64,000 nucleotides of DNA from Flavobacteriales bacterium (GTDB taxonomy: Bacteria > Bacteroidota > Bacteroidia > Flavobacteriales_F > PHOS-HE28): positions 1-64,000 of the forward strand of contig JACJZF010000007.1 in the NCBI GenBank assembly GCA_020635725.1, written 5' to 3'. Position numbers and translations under genes: made by a program. The notes under the pieces were generated by a model. It did not search any database. It worked only from the letters and a program-made list of their open reading frames with translations, and had not been told where the DNA came from. Of the stretch, positions 25,918 to 34,392 are shown in pieces (within the stretch, counting starts at the first letter, position 1; the number at the start of each line of letters is the position of its first letter).

Positions 25918-28353
25918 ATGAACGACAAGCGATTCCTCCTCGCGGCCGTCCTCCTCGCGCCGTTCATCTCTATCGCGCAGCCCGTCATGCGCGGCTGCCT
26001 CGTGCTCCGCGATGGCGAGGTGCCACGCCCGCAGGCCATCACGCAAGCACAGCGCGACCTCATCGACGAGACCATCGCGCGGAGCGACACCTTCGACATC
26101 CTGCACTACGACATCAGCCTCGATGTGACGGACTATGCCGGGCAGTACCTGACGGCATCCACTACCGTCACGTACAAGGCGCTCATGGCCGGGCAGTCCT
26201 TCATCCGCTTCGATCTGCAAGGGTTGCAGGTCGATTCCGTCACGGACATCGATGGCCCGATGACCTTCGCCTATGATGGCCAGTTCCTCCGCGTCGATTT
26301 CGAGAATGCGCCAGCAGTGGATGAAGAGCGGGAGCTCACGGTGTACTACCAGGGCTCGCCGGACCGCGACCCCAGCTGGGGCGGCTTCTACTTCGAGGCG
26401 AACTACATCTACAACCTCGGCATCGGGCTCACCACCATCCCGCCCAACTTCGGCAAGGTGTGGTACCCCTGCTTCGACAGCTTCGTGGAGCGCGCGAGCT
26501 ACACGTGGCATGTGAAGAGCGCGGGCGGACGCAAGCTCTTCGGCCAAGGCGATTTCATCGAAGAGGTGCAGCTCGGCGGGGATACGGTGATCCGCTCCTA
26601 CGATCTGCCGCAGGACATCCCCACGCACATCAGCGCGGTGGCCGTGGCCGCCTACGAGGAGCATGCCTACACGCACAGCGGCGCCAACGGCGACATTCCC
26701 GTTTCGCTGCTCGCCAAGTCAGCCGACCTCCCGGGCATGGTGAGCAAGTTCAGCGACCTCGGCTCGGCGATCGACGCGCTCGAGTACTGGTACGGTCCAT
26801 ACGCCTACGGAAGGGTGGGCTACGTGCTCACCACCGACGGCGCGCTGGAGATCCCCACGAACGTGGCCTACCCCGACTTCATGCCCACCCAGAACGCCGC
26901 GCAGAACCGCAAGCTGTTCACGCATGAGCTCGGCCATCACTGGTGGGGCGATGTGGTCACGCCGCACATCCACAACGACATGTGGCTGAAGGAAGGCCCT
27001 GCCGAGTACAGCGCGCACCTGCTGGAGGAATGGCTCAACGGCCGCGCGGCCATGGTGAACATGGTGAAGAACAACCTCCTCGACATCATGAGCTCGGCGC
27101 ATCTCGACGACGAAGACTTCCGCGCGCTCTCGCCCATGCCCGATCCCTACATCTACGGCACGCACACGTATTACAAGGGCGCGGCCGTGATGCACAACCT
27201 CCGTGGCTACCTCGGCGACGAGGCCTTCCGCACAGCCATGCACACGCTACAATCCCAGCACGCCGAAGAGGACATGACCGTGGACCAGTTCCGCGATTGG
27301 ATGGAGGACGCCACCGGTCAGGACCTGCACCCCTTCTTCCAGGATTGGGTCTTCAGCCCGGGCTACGCGGTGTTCGAGGTGCGCGATTACCATGCCCAGC
27401 AGAACGGCGGTCAGTGGGATGTGGACATCCGCATCGGGCAGAAGCTCTACGGCACCACCGGTCTGCACACCGATGTGCCCCTGGACCTCACCTTCCTCTC
27501 GGCCGACGGACAGGTGCACGAGCAGCAGGTGATGGCGAGCGGGTTGGCCACGGACCTGCAAGTGCAATGTCCCTTCGAGCCGGCCATGGCGGTGCTGAAC
27601 CGCTACCAGCGGCTGAATCAGGCACGCATGGATCATGAGATCACCCTGGTGCCCGGCGTGAGCTTCAGCAACGTGCTGCCCTATGTCGATTTCAGGGTGT
27701 ACGCCGATGCGCTGGTGGACAGCACCCTCGTGCGCGTGGATCACATCTGGTCGGGCGCGGATCAGGACAACCTCGGCTTCGGCATCACCGAGGTGAGCAA
27801 TACCCATTACTGGAATGTCGATGGCCTGTGGCCCGAGGGCACCGCGCTCAGCGGGCGCTTGCTCTACTTCGGCGGCCAGCCCGGCCAGTTCGATCACGAC
27901 CTGATCAATGGCGATGAGACGGGCATGGTGGTGGTGCATCGGCCCAACGCGGAGGAGCCTTGGCAGGTGTACCCCGACCAGTCGATCAATGCCGGTTCGC
28001 TTACCAACGGCACGGGCTCCATCACCATGGATGTGCTCGCCAAGGGGCAATACGCCTTCGCCAAGATGGTCGGTGCGATCGGCATCCCGGAGCGCGGCGC
28101 ACCCGCCTTCGCGCTCTTCCCTGTGCCCGCCGATGATCAGTTGACCCTTCGCCTCGATGCGCCAGCCCCGGCCACCACCCTCATCGACGTGGTCTCCACC
28201 GACGGGCGATTGCTGATGCGCCGCTCGGTGAAGGAGGGCGCAACGGCCTTGTCGCTGCCTGTTTCGGAACTCGCGGAAGGGGCGTACATCGTGCGGGTGA
28301 GCACCACGCACGGTGAGTCGCTGGGCACGCGCGCCTTCACGGTGGCGCGTTGA
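25918..28353 (+). CDS. Secreted M1 family aminopeptidase-like metallopeptidase with T9SS type A sorting domain
   Basis: 811 residues; MNDKRFLLAAVLLAPFISIAQ is the signal peptide, so the start 57 bp upstream is rejected. The N-terminal beta-saddle is followed by the catalytic domain: HELGHHWWGD gives zinc ligands H336 and H340 with base E337, and E359 in WLKEGPAEY is the third ligand. The exopeptidase motif usually read as GxMEN is GALEI here (308-312), which could alter specificity. The last ~75 residues are a type A sorting domain (LFPVPADDQLTL, VVSTDGRLLMR, GAYIVRV). It should cleave N-terminal residues from peptides at the cell surface. Confidence 0.93.
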   Translation: MNDKRFLLAAVLLAPFISIAQPVMRGCLVLRDGEVPRPQAITQAQRDLIDETIARSDTFDILHYDISLDVTDYAGQYLTASTTVTYKALMAGQSFIRFDLQGLQVDSVTDIDGPMTFAYDGQFLRVDFENAPAVDEERELTVYYQGSPDRDPSWGGFYFEANYIYNLGIGLTTIPPNFGKVWYPCFDSFVERASYTWHVKSAGGRKLFGQGDFIEEVQLGGDTVIRSYDLPQDIPTHISAVAVAAYEEHAYTHSGANGDIPVSLLAKSADLPGMVSKFSDLGSAIDALEYWYGPYAYGRVGYVLTTDGALEIPTNVAYPDFMPTQNAAQNRKLFTHELGHHWWGDVVTPHIHNDMWLKEGPAEYSAHLLEEWLNGRAAMVNMVKNNLLDIMSSAHLDDEDFRALSPMPDPYIYGTHTYYKGAAVMHNLRGYLGDEAFRTAMHTLQSQHAEEDMTVDQFRDWMEDATGQDLHPFFQDWVFSPGYAVFEVRDYHAQQNGGQWDVDIRIGQKLYGTTGLHTDVPLDLTFLSADGQVHEQQVMASGLATDLQVQCPFEPAMAVLNRYQRLNQARMDHEITLVPGVSFSNVLPYVDFRVYADALVDSTLVRVDHIWSGADQDNLGFGITEVSNTHYWNVDGLWPEGTALSGRLLYFGGQPGQFDHDLINGDETGMVVVHRPNAEEPWQVYPDQSINAGSLTNGTGSITMDVLAKGQYAFAKMVGAIGIPERGAPAFALFPVPADDQLTLRLDAPAPATTLIDVVSTDGRLLMRRSVKEGATALSLPVSELAEGAYIVRVSTTHGESLGTRAFTVAR

Positions 28354-28357
28354 GGCG

Positions 28358-29404
28358 ATGGAATTCAACGCCATCGGAGCGAAGAAGGCCCTGTACAAGG
28401 TGGGGCCAGCCTTGGAGGATTTCCTGAAGAGGAACGGCCGTTCCGCCCGATCGCCGATCGCGTATCCAGAGCTGCTCCGATATGAGGGGCTCATGCCTGT
28501 TCGAGGAGCCGACGGCCGCGAGACGCTGTGGAGCCATGTGCTCTTCCGTCCGCATGAGCAGGCCGAGATCCACGCGCGCCTGGTCGAGGCCTACCAGCTC
28601 CTGGTGGCCGATGGCCGGCCGATCGAGCACCTGAGCGTTGCGGGCGTTGACCTGTGCCCGTACGGCAATTCGCAGCCCTTCCGCGTGAAGATCCTCAACC
28701 GGATCAACGACAACCACGACTACTTCTACGTGAAGCGCACCGATGCGAGCCGCGTCTATGGCCTGGAGCTCGAGCATCTGCTCTCGCCGTACCGCATGAA
28801 CTACCTCGTGGATGGCGAGACCCTGCTCGAGGAGCACATCATCGGCGTGCCCGGCGACACCTTCATCGTGGATCCTTCACGCTTCGGGGGCGCTGTGAAC
28901 ATGGTGCGCCTGAGCAAGGAATTCGTGAAGTTCAACGAGCGCTGCTTCGTGCGGCTGCTGGGCGACATGCGCGCGTACAACTTCGTGGTGGACGTGATCC
29001 ACGACCTCGACCAGGTGCAGTACCGCATACGGGCGATCGACCTGGACCAGCAGAGCCACGAGGGCCGATTGCGCATCTACCTGCCCCAGTTCTACAAGGA
29101 GAACCTGTCCTATGTGCGGTTCGCGCAGCAGGCCATCGGCCTGGAGACCGCTCGCCAGTACCGCATCGAGGAGCGCTCGCTCATCCGGCGCCGCATCAAA
29201 CTGGCGCAGGAGACCCTGGATGAGCTGCTCGAGGTGATGGCGAGCGATGAGATCGCCCCGGCCGCCAACGCGGCGCAGCTGGCCGCCGAGCTCGCCTCGC
29301 ATCATCGGGATCCCGGCTTCACCGCCTGCCGGGGAATGGGCGAACTGCTCGCCCGGCACATCCAGCGCTGCCTGCTCGATGAGCCCCGGACCGTTACGGC
29401 GTAA
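28358..29404 (+). CDS. Conserved Bacteroidota protein of unknown function with kinase-like motifs
   Basis: 348 residues, soluble, no signal peptide, starting 4 bp after the M1 peptidase stop. The family is widespread in Bacteroidota and has no assigned function. The best-conserved segments fall in the order of a protein-kinase-like fold: YFYVKRTDASRVYGLELEHL (candidate beta-3 Lys K126 and alpha-C Glu E137/E139), a long middle region, RLLGDMRAYNFVV (D203 and N208, the DxxxxN spacing of a catalytic loop) and RAIDLDQQS (D228/D230, in the DFG place). The kinase assignment is inference from spacing only. The C-terminal ~100 residues are helical. Confidence 0.8.
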   Translation: MEFNAIGAKKALYKVGPALEDFLKRNGRSARSPIAYPELLRYEGLMPVRGADGRETLWSHVLFRPHEQAEIHARLVEAYQLLVADGRPIEHLSVAGVDLCPYGNSQPFRVKILNRINDNHDYFYVKRTDASRVYGLELEHLLSPYRMNYLVDGETLLEEHIIGVPGDTFIVDPSRFGGAVNMVRLSKEFVKFNERCFVRLLGDMRAYNFVVDVIHDLDQVQYRIRAIDLDQQSHEGRLRIYLPQFYKENLSYVRFAQQAIGLETARQYRIEERSLIRRRIKLAQETLDELLEVMASDEIAPAANAAQLAAELASHHRDPGFTACRGMGELLARHIQRCLLDEPRTVTA

Positions 29405-29472
29405 CCCTTCGGCCTGAGTCGCGTTTCAGCGCTCCGGGGCAGGCATGCGGCCGCCCCGATCACGTTCGGAAC

Positions 29473-30210
29473 ATGACTCGACTTCTCCTCTTCCCGCTGC
29501 TGTTCGCAGGCCTCTCCGCGAGCGCCCAGCTCCAGCAGCGCATCGAGTACCGCTGGCTCAATCAGCCCTGCTCGGAGAACATCAATTGCGATGCGGGCTG
29601 CTCCGCGTGCAACGTGCCGGCCTGCACTGCAGGCACCTTCTTCGGCACCAACGCCGCATTCCTCAATGTGACCACCTGCCCCTTGCCGATCCAGCTCGGG
29701 GATAATGCCATCTATTCCGCCGGCTGGGACCTTCAGCCCGGTGCGGAGAAGAGCGTGGTCATCTCCGGCATCGCCACCACCGGCATGCGCATCGATAGCA
29801 TCCTCTTCCGGCACGCCATCTACTCCAACGGACCGGATCGCGTGCGTGTGACCTACACCGGCAACCCCGCCATGGCACCCGTGGAGGTGGCCGATGTGCA
29901 GGTGCCTGTCGAATTCGAACAGGTGGTGATCACCGACCTCGGTTGCGTGGGACCCACCGAAACCATGCCTCTGGGCACCTTCCAGATCCGCTTCACCCCC
30001 TACGGCAGCAATGAGGGTGGTTGGGCGCTGGACGAAGTGGTGATCATTGGCACGAGCTGCGAGTCGAGCACGGTCGGGGTCGCGGAACTATCTGCCTATC
30101 AGACAGCTGTGAAAGGGCCGTGGGTGGATCTGCTCGGAAGGCCGATGAACCGCAACGCCGCGCCGGGTGTTTACCTGGCCCCGGGCAAGCGCATCCGGAT
30201 CGTGGAGTAA
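29473..30210 (+). CDS. Secreted protein with a short T9SS-like C-terminal tail
   Basis: 245 residues with signal peptide MTRLLLFPLLFAGLSASAQ. A Cys-rich stretch near the N-terminus (CSENINCDAGCSACNVPACT) precedes a jelly-roll-like domain (YRWLNQPC, DLQPGAEKSVVISGIATTGM, GWALDEVVIIGTSCES). The end is WVDLLGRPMNRNAAPGVYL...RIRIVE, which keeps the LGR and GVYL elements of a type A sorting domain in ~30 residues but lacks the PNP strand. CACGTTCG ends 4 nt before the ATG. Function unknown. Confidence 0.75.
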   Translation: MTRLLLFPLLFAGLSASAQLQQRIEYRWLNQPCSENINCDAGCSACNVPACTAGTFFGTNAAFLNVTTCPLPIQLGDNAIYSAGWDLQPGAEKSVVISGIATTGMRIDSILFRHAIYSNGPDRVRVTYTGNPAMAPVEVADVQVPVEFEQVVITDLGCVGPTETMPLGTFQIRFTPYGSNEGGWALDEVVIIGTSCESSTVGVAELSAYQTAVKGPWVDLLGRPMNRNAAPGVYLAPGKRIRIVE

Positions 30211-30262
30211 TCTCCACAACGTCAACAGCGCGGCGCGAGGGGGTACCTTCGCGCCCGTTTTC

Positions 30263-31897
30263 ATGAAGAAGGGGAAGCATCTCTTGACCGCCTGCATCAT
30301 CGTGGCCCACGGCACGGCGGTGGCACAGGAGCCCGTTGAGCTGGAGCTGGTGCCATGGGCGCAGATCTCCACGGCCATCGACCTCACCCACGCCGGCGAC
30401 AACCGTTTATTCGTGCCGCGCCAATGGGGGGGGATCAGCATCGTGCACGATAGCATGGTGGTGGGCTCGCCGCTCTTCATGGACATCACCTCGCGCGTGC
30501 TTTACAGCGGCGAGCGCGGACTGCTCGGCATGGCCTTCGACCCCGGCTACGCCAGCAACGGTTTCTTCTACCTGCAATACACGTCGAACACGAGCACCTA
30601 CGGCACCACGCGCATCTCGCGCTTCAGCCGCGATGCCGTCAATCCCAACATCGGCGATCCGAACAGCGAGCACGTGCTCCTGGAGCTGGTACAGCCCGAT
30701 CCCATCCATCAGGGCGGGGGCCTGGTCTTCGGGCCCGACGGCTATCTGTATTGCGGCCTGGGCGATGGCGGGGGGGCAGGCGACCCGAACGGCACCGGGC
30801 AGGATCCGAGCAACCTGTTCGGCACCATCATTCGCATCAAGCCCGAGCCGGACAGCACGTATTCCATTCCGCCTGATAACCCCTTCGTTGATTCCCTCAA
30901 CGGCGAGCGGCCGGAGATCTGGGCATACGGCCTGCGCAATCCCTTCCGTTTCGGCATCGACCCGCTCAACGGCGATCTCTGGATCGGCGACGTGGGCCAG
31001 CAGCTCTGGGAGGAAATCGATCGCTGGCCAGGCGGCGACAATAGCGGTCCGAACTTCGGATGGAGCTGCTACGAGGGCGACTCGGCCTTCAATGCCTGTG
31101 TGCCAGCCGGCCCGGTGCAATGGCCCATCGTCACCCAGGCGCACGCGATCAACGGTGGCAGCTTCTGCGCCATCATCGGAGGCGAGGTCTATCGTGGCGC
31201 GCTATGGCCGCGCATGCAGGGCCGCTTCTTCTACACCGATTACTGCACCGGCGGCATCCGCACCCTCACTCCCGACGGCAACGGTGGTTACGTTGATCAG
31301 CTCGCTTTGCCCGTGCCCTTCCCCGGCATGAGCTCCATCGGCACCGATGTCAACGGCGAGCTCTTCATCACGAACCTGAGCCAGGGCCGCGTGTACAAGA
31401 TCAAGGACAAGTGCCCGATGGCGCCGCCGGCGATCCTAGCCGATGCGAACGACCTGATCGCCACCTCGGACGCGGAGGCCTATGCCTGGTTCGTCGATGG
31501 CGAGCCCTTCCCCGGAGGCGATACCCAGACCATCTATGCCTGGCTCAGCGGCGACTACACGGTGCAGGTGACCTACGCCAACGGATGCGTGAAGACCTCG
31601 GAGCCCTACTTCCACCTCAGCACGGAAGTGGAGGCCGTGGAGCGCATCGCCATGCACGCCTTCCCGCAGCCGGCCTCTGCGCAGCTGCAAGTGGTGCTCA
31701 CCGCCGGGGCTCCCGCGCGCGCCTCGTATCGCCTGCTCGACCTCACCGGGCGCGTGGTGAAGCAGGAGCGCGTGGCACGTGGCGCGCGGCAGCTGAGCAT
31801 CGATGTGCGCGACCTGGTCTCCGGCGGCTATCTGCTGGAGCTGCTCTGGGCCGATGGCGCGCGGATCGCCGCGCAGCGCATCTCGGTGATGCGCTAA
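30263..31897 (+). CDS. Secreted PQQ-dependent sugar dehydrogenase-like protein with T9SS type A sorting domain
   Basis: 544 residues; start set by the signal peptide MKKGKHLLTACIIVAHGTAVAQ. Residues ~25-390 are a glucose/sorbosone dehydrogenase six-bladed propeller: RGLLGMAFDPGYASNGFFYL, TRISRFSRD, GGGLVFGPDGYLYCGLGDGG followed by AGDPNGTGQDP, and GLRNPFRFGIDP...GDVGQQLWEEID, the family's signature segments. Members oxidise sugars with PQQ and calcium. An Ig-like segment and a type A sorting domain (HAFPQPASAQLQV, LLDLTGRVVKQ, GGYLLEL) follow. The 3' end overlaps xerD on the other strand by 4 bp. Confidence 0.9.
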   Translation: MKKGKHLLTACIIVAHGTAVAQEPVELELVPWAQISTAIDLTHAGDNRLFVPRQWGGISIVHDSMVVGSPLFMDITSRVLYSGERGLLGMAFDPGYASNGFFYLQYTSNTSTYGTTRISRFSRDAVNPNIGDPNSEHVLLELVQPDPIHQGGGLVFGPDGYLYCGLGDGGGAGDPNGTGQDPSNLFGTIIRIKPEPDSTYSIPPDNPFVDSLNGERPEIWAYGLRNPFRFGIDPLNGDLWIGDVGQQLWEEIDRWPGGDNSGPNFGWSCYEGDSAFNACVPAGPVQWPIVTQAHAINGGSFCAIIGGEVYRGALWPRMQGRFFYTDYCTGGIRTLTPDGNGGYVDQLALPVPFPGMSSIGTDVNGELFITNLSQGRVYKIKDKCPMAPPAILADANDLIATSDAEAYAWFVDGEPFPGGDTQTIYAWLSGDYTVQVTYANGCVKTSEPYFHLSTEVEAVERIAMHAFPQPASAQLQVVLTAGAPARASYRLLDLTGRVVKQERVARGARQLSIDVRDLVSGGYLLELLWADGARIAAQRISVMR

Positions 31898-32811
31898 CCC
31901 ACGGCCTTCGCGTCGGCGCGCGGGTGGAAGCGCATGATGTTGCTGCGCAGGTACTCGCGGTCCAGGTGCGTGTAGATCTCGGTGGTCGTGATGCTCGCAT
32001 GGCCCAGCATCTCCTGCACGGCGCGCAGATCGGCGCCTCCCTCTACCAGATGGGTGGCGAATGAATGCCGGAAGGTGTGCGGGCTGATGTGCTTGCGGAT
32101 CCCGGCGCGCACCGCCAGCTCCTTCACCAGGTTGAAGACCGACATGCGCGAGAGCCCGCCGCCGCGCGCGTTGAGGAAGACCAGGTCTTCTGCTTTGGGC
32201 TGCACCTTCACGTGCGAGCGCTCGTGGCGCGCGTACAGCCCGATCCAGTGCAAGGCCTCGGCCCCGATCGGCACCAGGCGTTCCTTGTCGCCCTTGCCCA
32301 CCACTCGGACGAAGCCCTCCTCCGCGCTGATGCGCGAGAGCCGCAGACCGCAGAGCTCGCTTACGCGCAGCCCGCAGCCATAAAGCGTTTCGATGATGGC
32401 GCGGTCGCGGTGCGCCATCGGTGCGCTCAGGTCGATGGCATCGGCGATCGCGTCGATCTCCTCGATGGTGAGGAAGATGGGCAGCTTGCGCGCCTGACGC
32501 GGGTTCTCGATGAGCTCGCTAGGGTCGCTCGCGATGGCCTTGTCGACCAGCAGGTGGCGCTGGAACACCCGCACCGCGCTGAGCAGGCGCGCTTGGCTCG
32601 TAGCGGCCAGGCCGTTGCGCGCCTGCAGGGCGATGAACGCCTGCAGGTCCTCCAGGCCCAGGGCATCGGGAGCGAGGGGCGGGGACTGCTGCTCGGCATA
32701 GAGGCGCAGCTTGCCGATGTCGCTCAGGTAAGCCGCCACCGTGCGGTCGCTCAAGGAGCGCTGCAGCTTCAGGTACATGCGCAGGCCACGCAGGGCCTTG
32801 TCCCAATCCAC
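31894..32811 (-). CDS. xerD: Tyrosine recombinase XerD
   Basis: 305 residues, the usual XerD size. The N-terminal SAM-like core-binding domain (~1-95) is followed by the catalytic domain with all active residues: R149 in GCGLRVSELCGL, K173 in GKGDKERLVPI, H245 and R248 in HTFRHSFATHL, H271 in LGHASITTTEIYTHLD and nucleophile Y280. It resolves chromosome dimers at dif, normally together with XerC. It is transcribed away from aroQ, an arrangement common in Bacteroidota. Not associated with any mobile element here. Confidence 0.95.
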   Translation of the reverse strand: MDWDKALRGLRMYLKLQRSLSDRTVAAYLSDIGKLRLYAEQQSPPLAPDALGLEDLQAFIALQARNGLAATSQARLLSAVRVFQRHLLVDKAIASDPSELIENPRQARKLPIFLTIEEIDAIADAIDLSAPMAHRDRAIIETLYGCGLRVSELCGLRLSRISAEEGFVRVVGKGDKERLVPIGAEALHWIGLYARHERSHVKVQPKAEDLVFLNARGGGLSRMSVFNLVKELAVRAGIRKHISPHTFRHSFATHLVEGGADLRAVQEMLGHASITTTEIYTHLDREYLRSNIMRFHPRADAKAVG

Positions 32812-32900
32812 CGTGCTAAGGTGGCTTGCCGCGGAGGTGTTCGGAGGCTTGCACCGCTCTGGGTGCCAACGCTCGCGTGTTCATCCGCATCTTCGCAACC

Positions 32901-33326
32901 ATGGCTCGCATCCTCATCCTCAACGGCCCGAATCTCAATCTCCTCGGATCGCGTGAGCCTGAGGTGTACGGCGGCCGCTCGTTCGAGGAATACCTGTCGG
33001 ACCTGCGCGCGCTCTACGAGGGCCGTGTCATCGATCATGTGCAGAGCAACCTCGAGGGTGAGCTGATCGATGCGCTGCAGCGCGCCGACGGTGCCTGCGC
33101 CGGTGTGGTGCTGAACGCCGGAGGCTATTCGCACACCTCGGTGGCGCTGCGCGATGCGGTGGCGGCCGTGCGTGTGCCGGTGATCGAGGTGCACATCAGC
33201 AACCTGCTCGCGCGCGAGCCGTTCCGGCATGTCTCGCTCATCGGCGGGGCGTGCGCCGGCTGCATCATGGGCTTCGGGCTCGAAGGCTATCGCATGGCCA
33301 TCGAGCATATCCTTCAGCGCGGCTGA
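32901..33326 (+). CDS. aroQ: Type II 3-dehydroquinate dehydratase
   Basis: 141 residues, typical for the type II enzyme, which converts 3-dehydroquinate to 3-dehydroshikimate in the shikimate pathway as a dodecamer. ILILNGPNLNLLGSREPEVYG contains the catalytic Tyr (Y23) and nearby Arg (R18). LNAGGYSHTSVALRDA has N72 and H78. IEVHISNLLAREPFRHVS is the signature C-terminal active-site segment. The start at 32901 (MARILILNGP) is the standard N-terminus; the frame is open 75 bp further upstream. The last 13 bp overlap the convergent glycosyltransferase gene. Confidence 0.96.
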   Translation: MARILILNGPNLNLLGSREPEVYGGRSFEEYLSDLRALYEGRVIDHVQSNLEGELIDALQRADGACAGVVLNAGGYSHTSVALRDAVAAVRVPVIEVHISNLLAREPFRHVSLIGGACAGCIMGFGLEGYRMAIEHILQRG

Positions 33327-34348
33327 CGGAAGGCGCGCGTGTCGAGCTGCGAGAAGCGCTTCCAGCCCAGCACGAATCGGTCATAGGCGATGCTGCGGTC
33401 GTAGAGCCCCGTGAGGTCGGGTGCGCTCTCGGTGCGCGCCAAAGCCTTCCGCTGCCGCAGCACATGCGGGAGGCGCAGCAGGAAATGCCGATGCGCACGG
33501 CTCACCTGCCACGAGTGCCTGCCGTGTCCCTCCAGCACGAACTTGATCGCGGCGAACAGGTCGAGCACCATGCGGCGCAGGATCCAGAGCCACCACCACG
33601 CGCCTCGGAGATTCTTCATCAGCACGATGAGGCTGTTGCGGAAGTTCAGATAGGTCTTGAAGGGGCTGCCATAGCCCAGCGCGCCGCCACCCACGTGCAG
33701 CACCATGGAACGGCTGGTGTACCCGATGCGCCACCCCATGCGACGCAAGCGCCAGCACAGGTCGATCTCTTCCATGTGCGCGAAGAGGTCGGCATCGAAT
33801 CCGCCCGCCGCGCGGAATGCCTCCGAACGGATCAGCAGGCAGGCGCCGGTAGCCCAGAAGACCTGTCGGTCATCATCGTACTGTCCCTCATCCGCCTCGG
33901 TGATCTCGAAGATGCGTCCCCGGCAGAACGGATAGCCGTTGCGGTCCAGGTAGCCGCCGGCGGCACCCGCATGCTCGAAGCGGGCAGGGTCCGCATGGGC
34001 CAGCACCTTGGGTTGGCAGGCGGCCATGCCCGGGTCTGCATCGAGCGCGGCGTTGAGCGCGGTGAGCCACCCGGGCGTCACTTCCACATCGCTGTTCAGC
34101 AGCACGAAGCGCTCGGCATCGACTTGCTCCAGCGCCGCGTTGTACCCGCCGGCGAAGCCGAGGTTCTCCTTCAGCTGGATCACGCGCACCGTGGGCAGCG
34201 ACGCCTGCACCCACTCCGCCGACCCATCCGTGGAGGCATTGTCCGCCACGATCACGTCCGCGCCGGGGCTGTGCTCCAGCACACCCGCGAGGAAGCGCTG
34301 CAGCCAGTGCCGTCCGTTCCAGTTCAGGATCACGATCGCCGTCCGCAT
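33314..34348 (-). CDS. Glycosyltransferase family 2 protein
   Basis: 344 residues. The GT-A fold shows TAIVILNWNG, VIVADNASTDGSAEWV (nucleotide-binding strand), ENLGFAGGYNAAL, VLLNSDVEVTPGWL (the metal/nucleotide-binding DxD region in the form SDV) and the ACLLIRSEAF...HMEEIDLCWRLRRMGWR acceptor segment. This is the rhamnosyltransferase-like subgroup common in cell-envelope glycan synthesis. A TTCCTTTG motif lies 14 nt before the start on the minus strand. The acceptor sugar cannot be told. Confidence 0.93.
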   Translation of the reverse strand: MRTAIVILNWNGRHWLQRFLAGVLEHSPGADVIVADNASTDGSAEWVQASLPTVRVIQLKENLGFAGGYNAALEQVDAERFVLLNSDVEVTPGWLTALNAALDADPGMAACQPKVLAHADPARFEHAGAAGGYLDRNGYPFCRGRIFEITEADEGQYDDDRQVFWATGACLLIRSEAFRAAGGFDADLFAHMEEIDLCWRLRRMGWRIGYTSRSMVLHVGGGALGYGSPFKTYLNFRNSLIVLMKNLRGAWWWLWILRRMVLDLFAAIKFVLEGHGRHSWQVSRAHRHFLLRLPHVLRQRKALARTESAPDLTGLYDRSIAYDRFVLGWKRFSQLDTRAFRQPR

Positions 34349-34392
34349 GGGTCAGAGGGCGGCAAAGGAAGGGCTCGGCGCGATCTCCCGGT

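Noticed and set aside
31894..32811. Tyrosine recombinase as a sign of an integrated element.
   Set aside because: Length, motif set and the aroQ neighbour fit chromosomal XerD, and no mobile-element genes are next to it.
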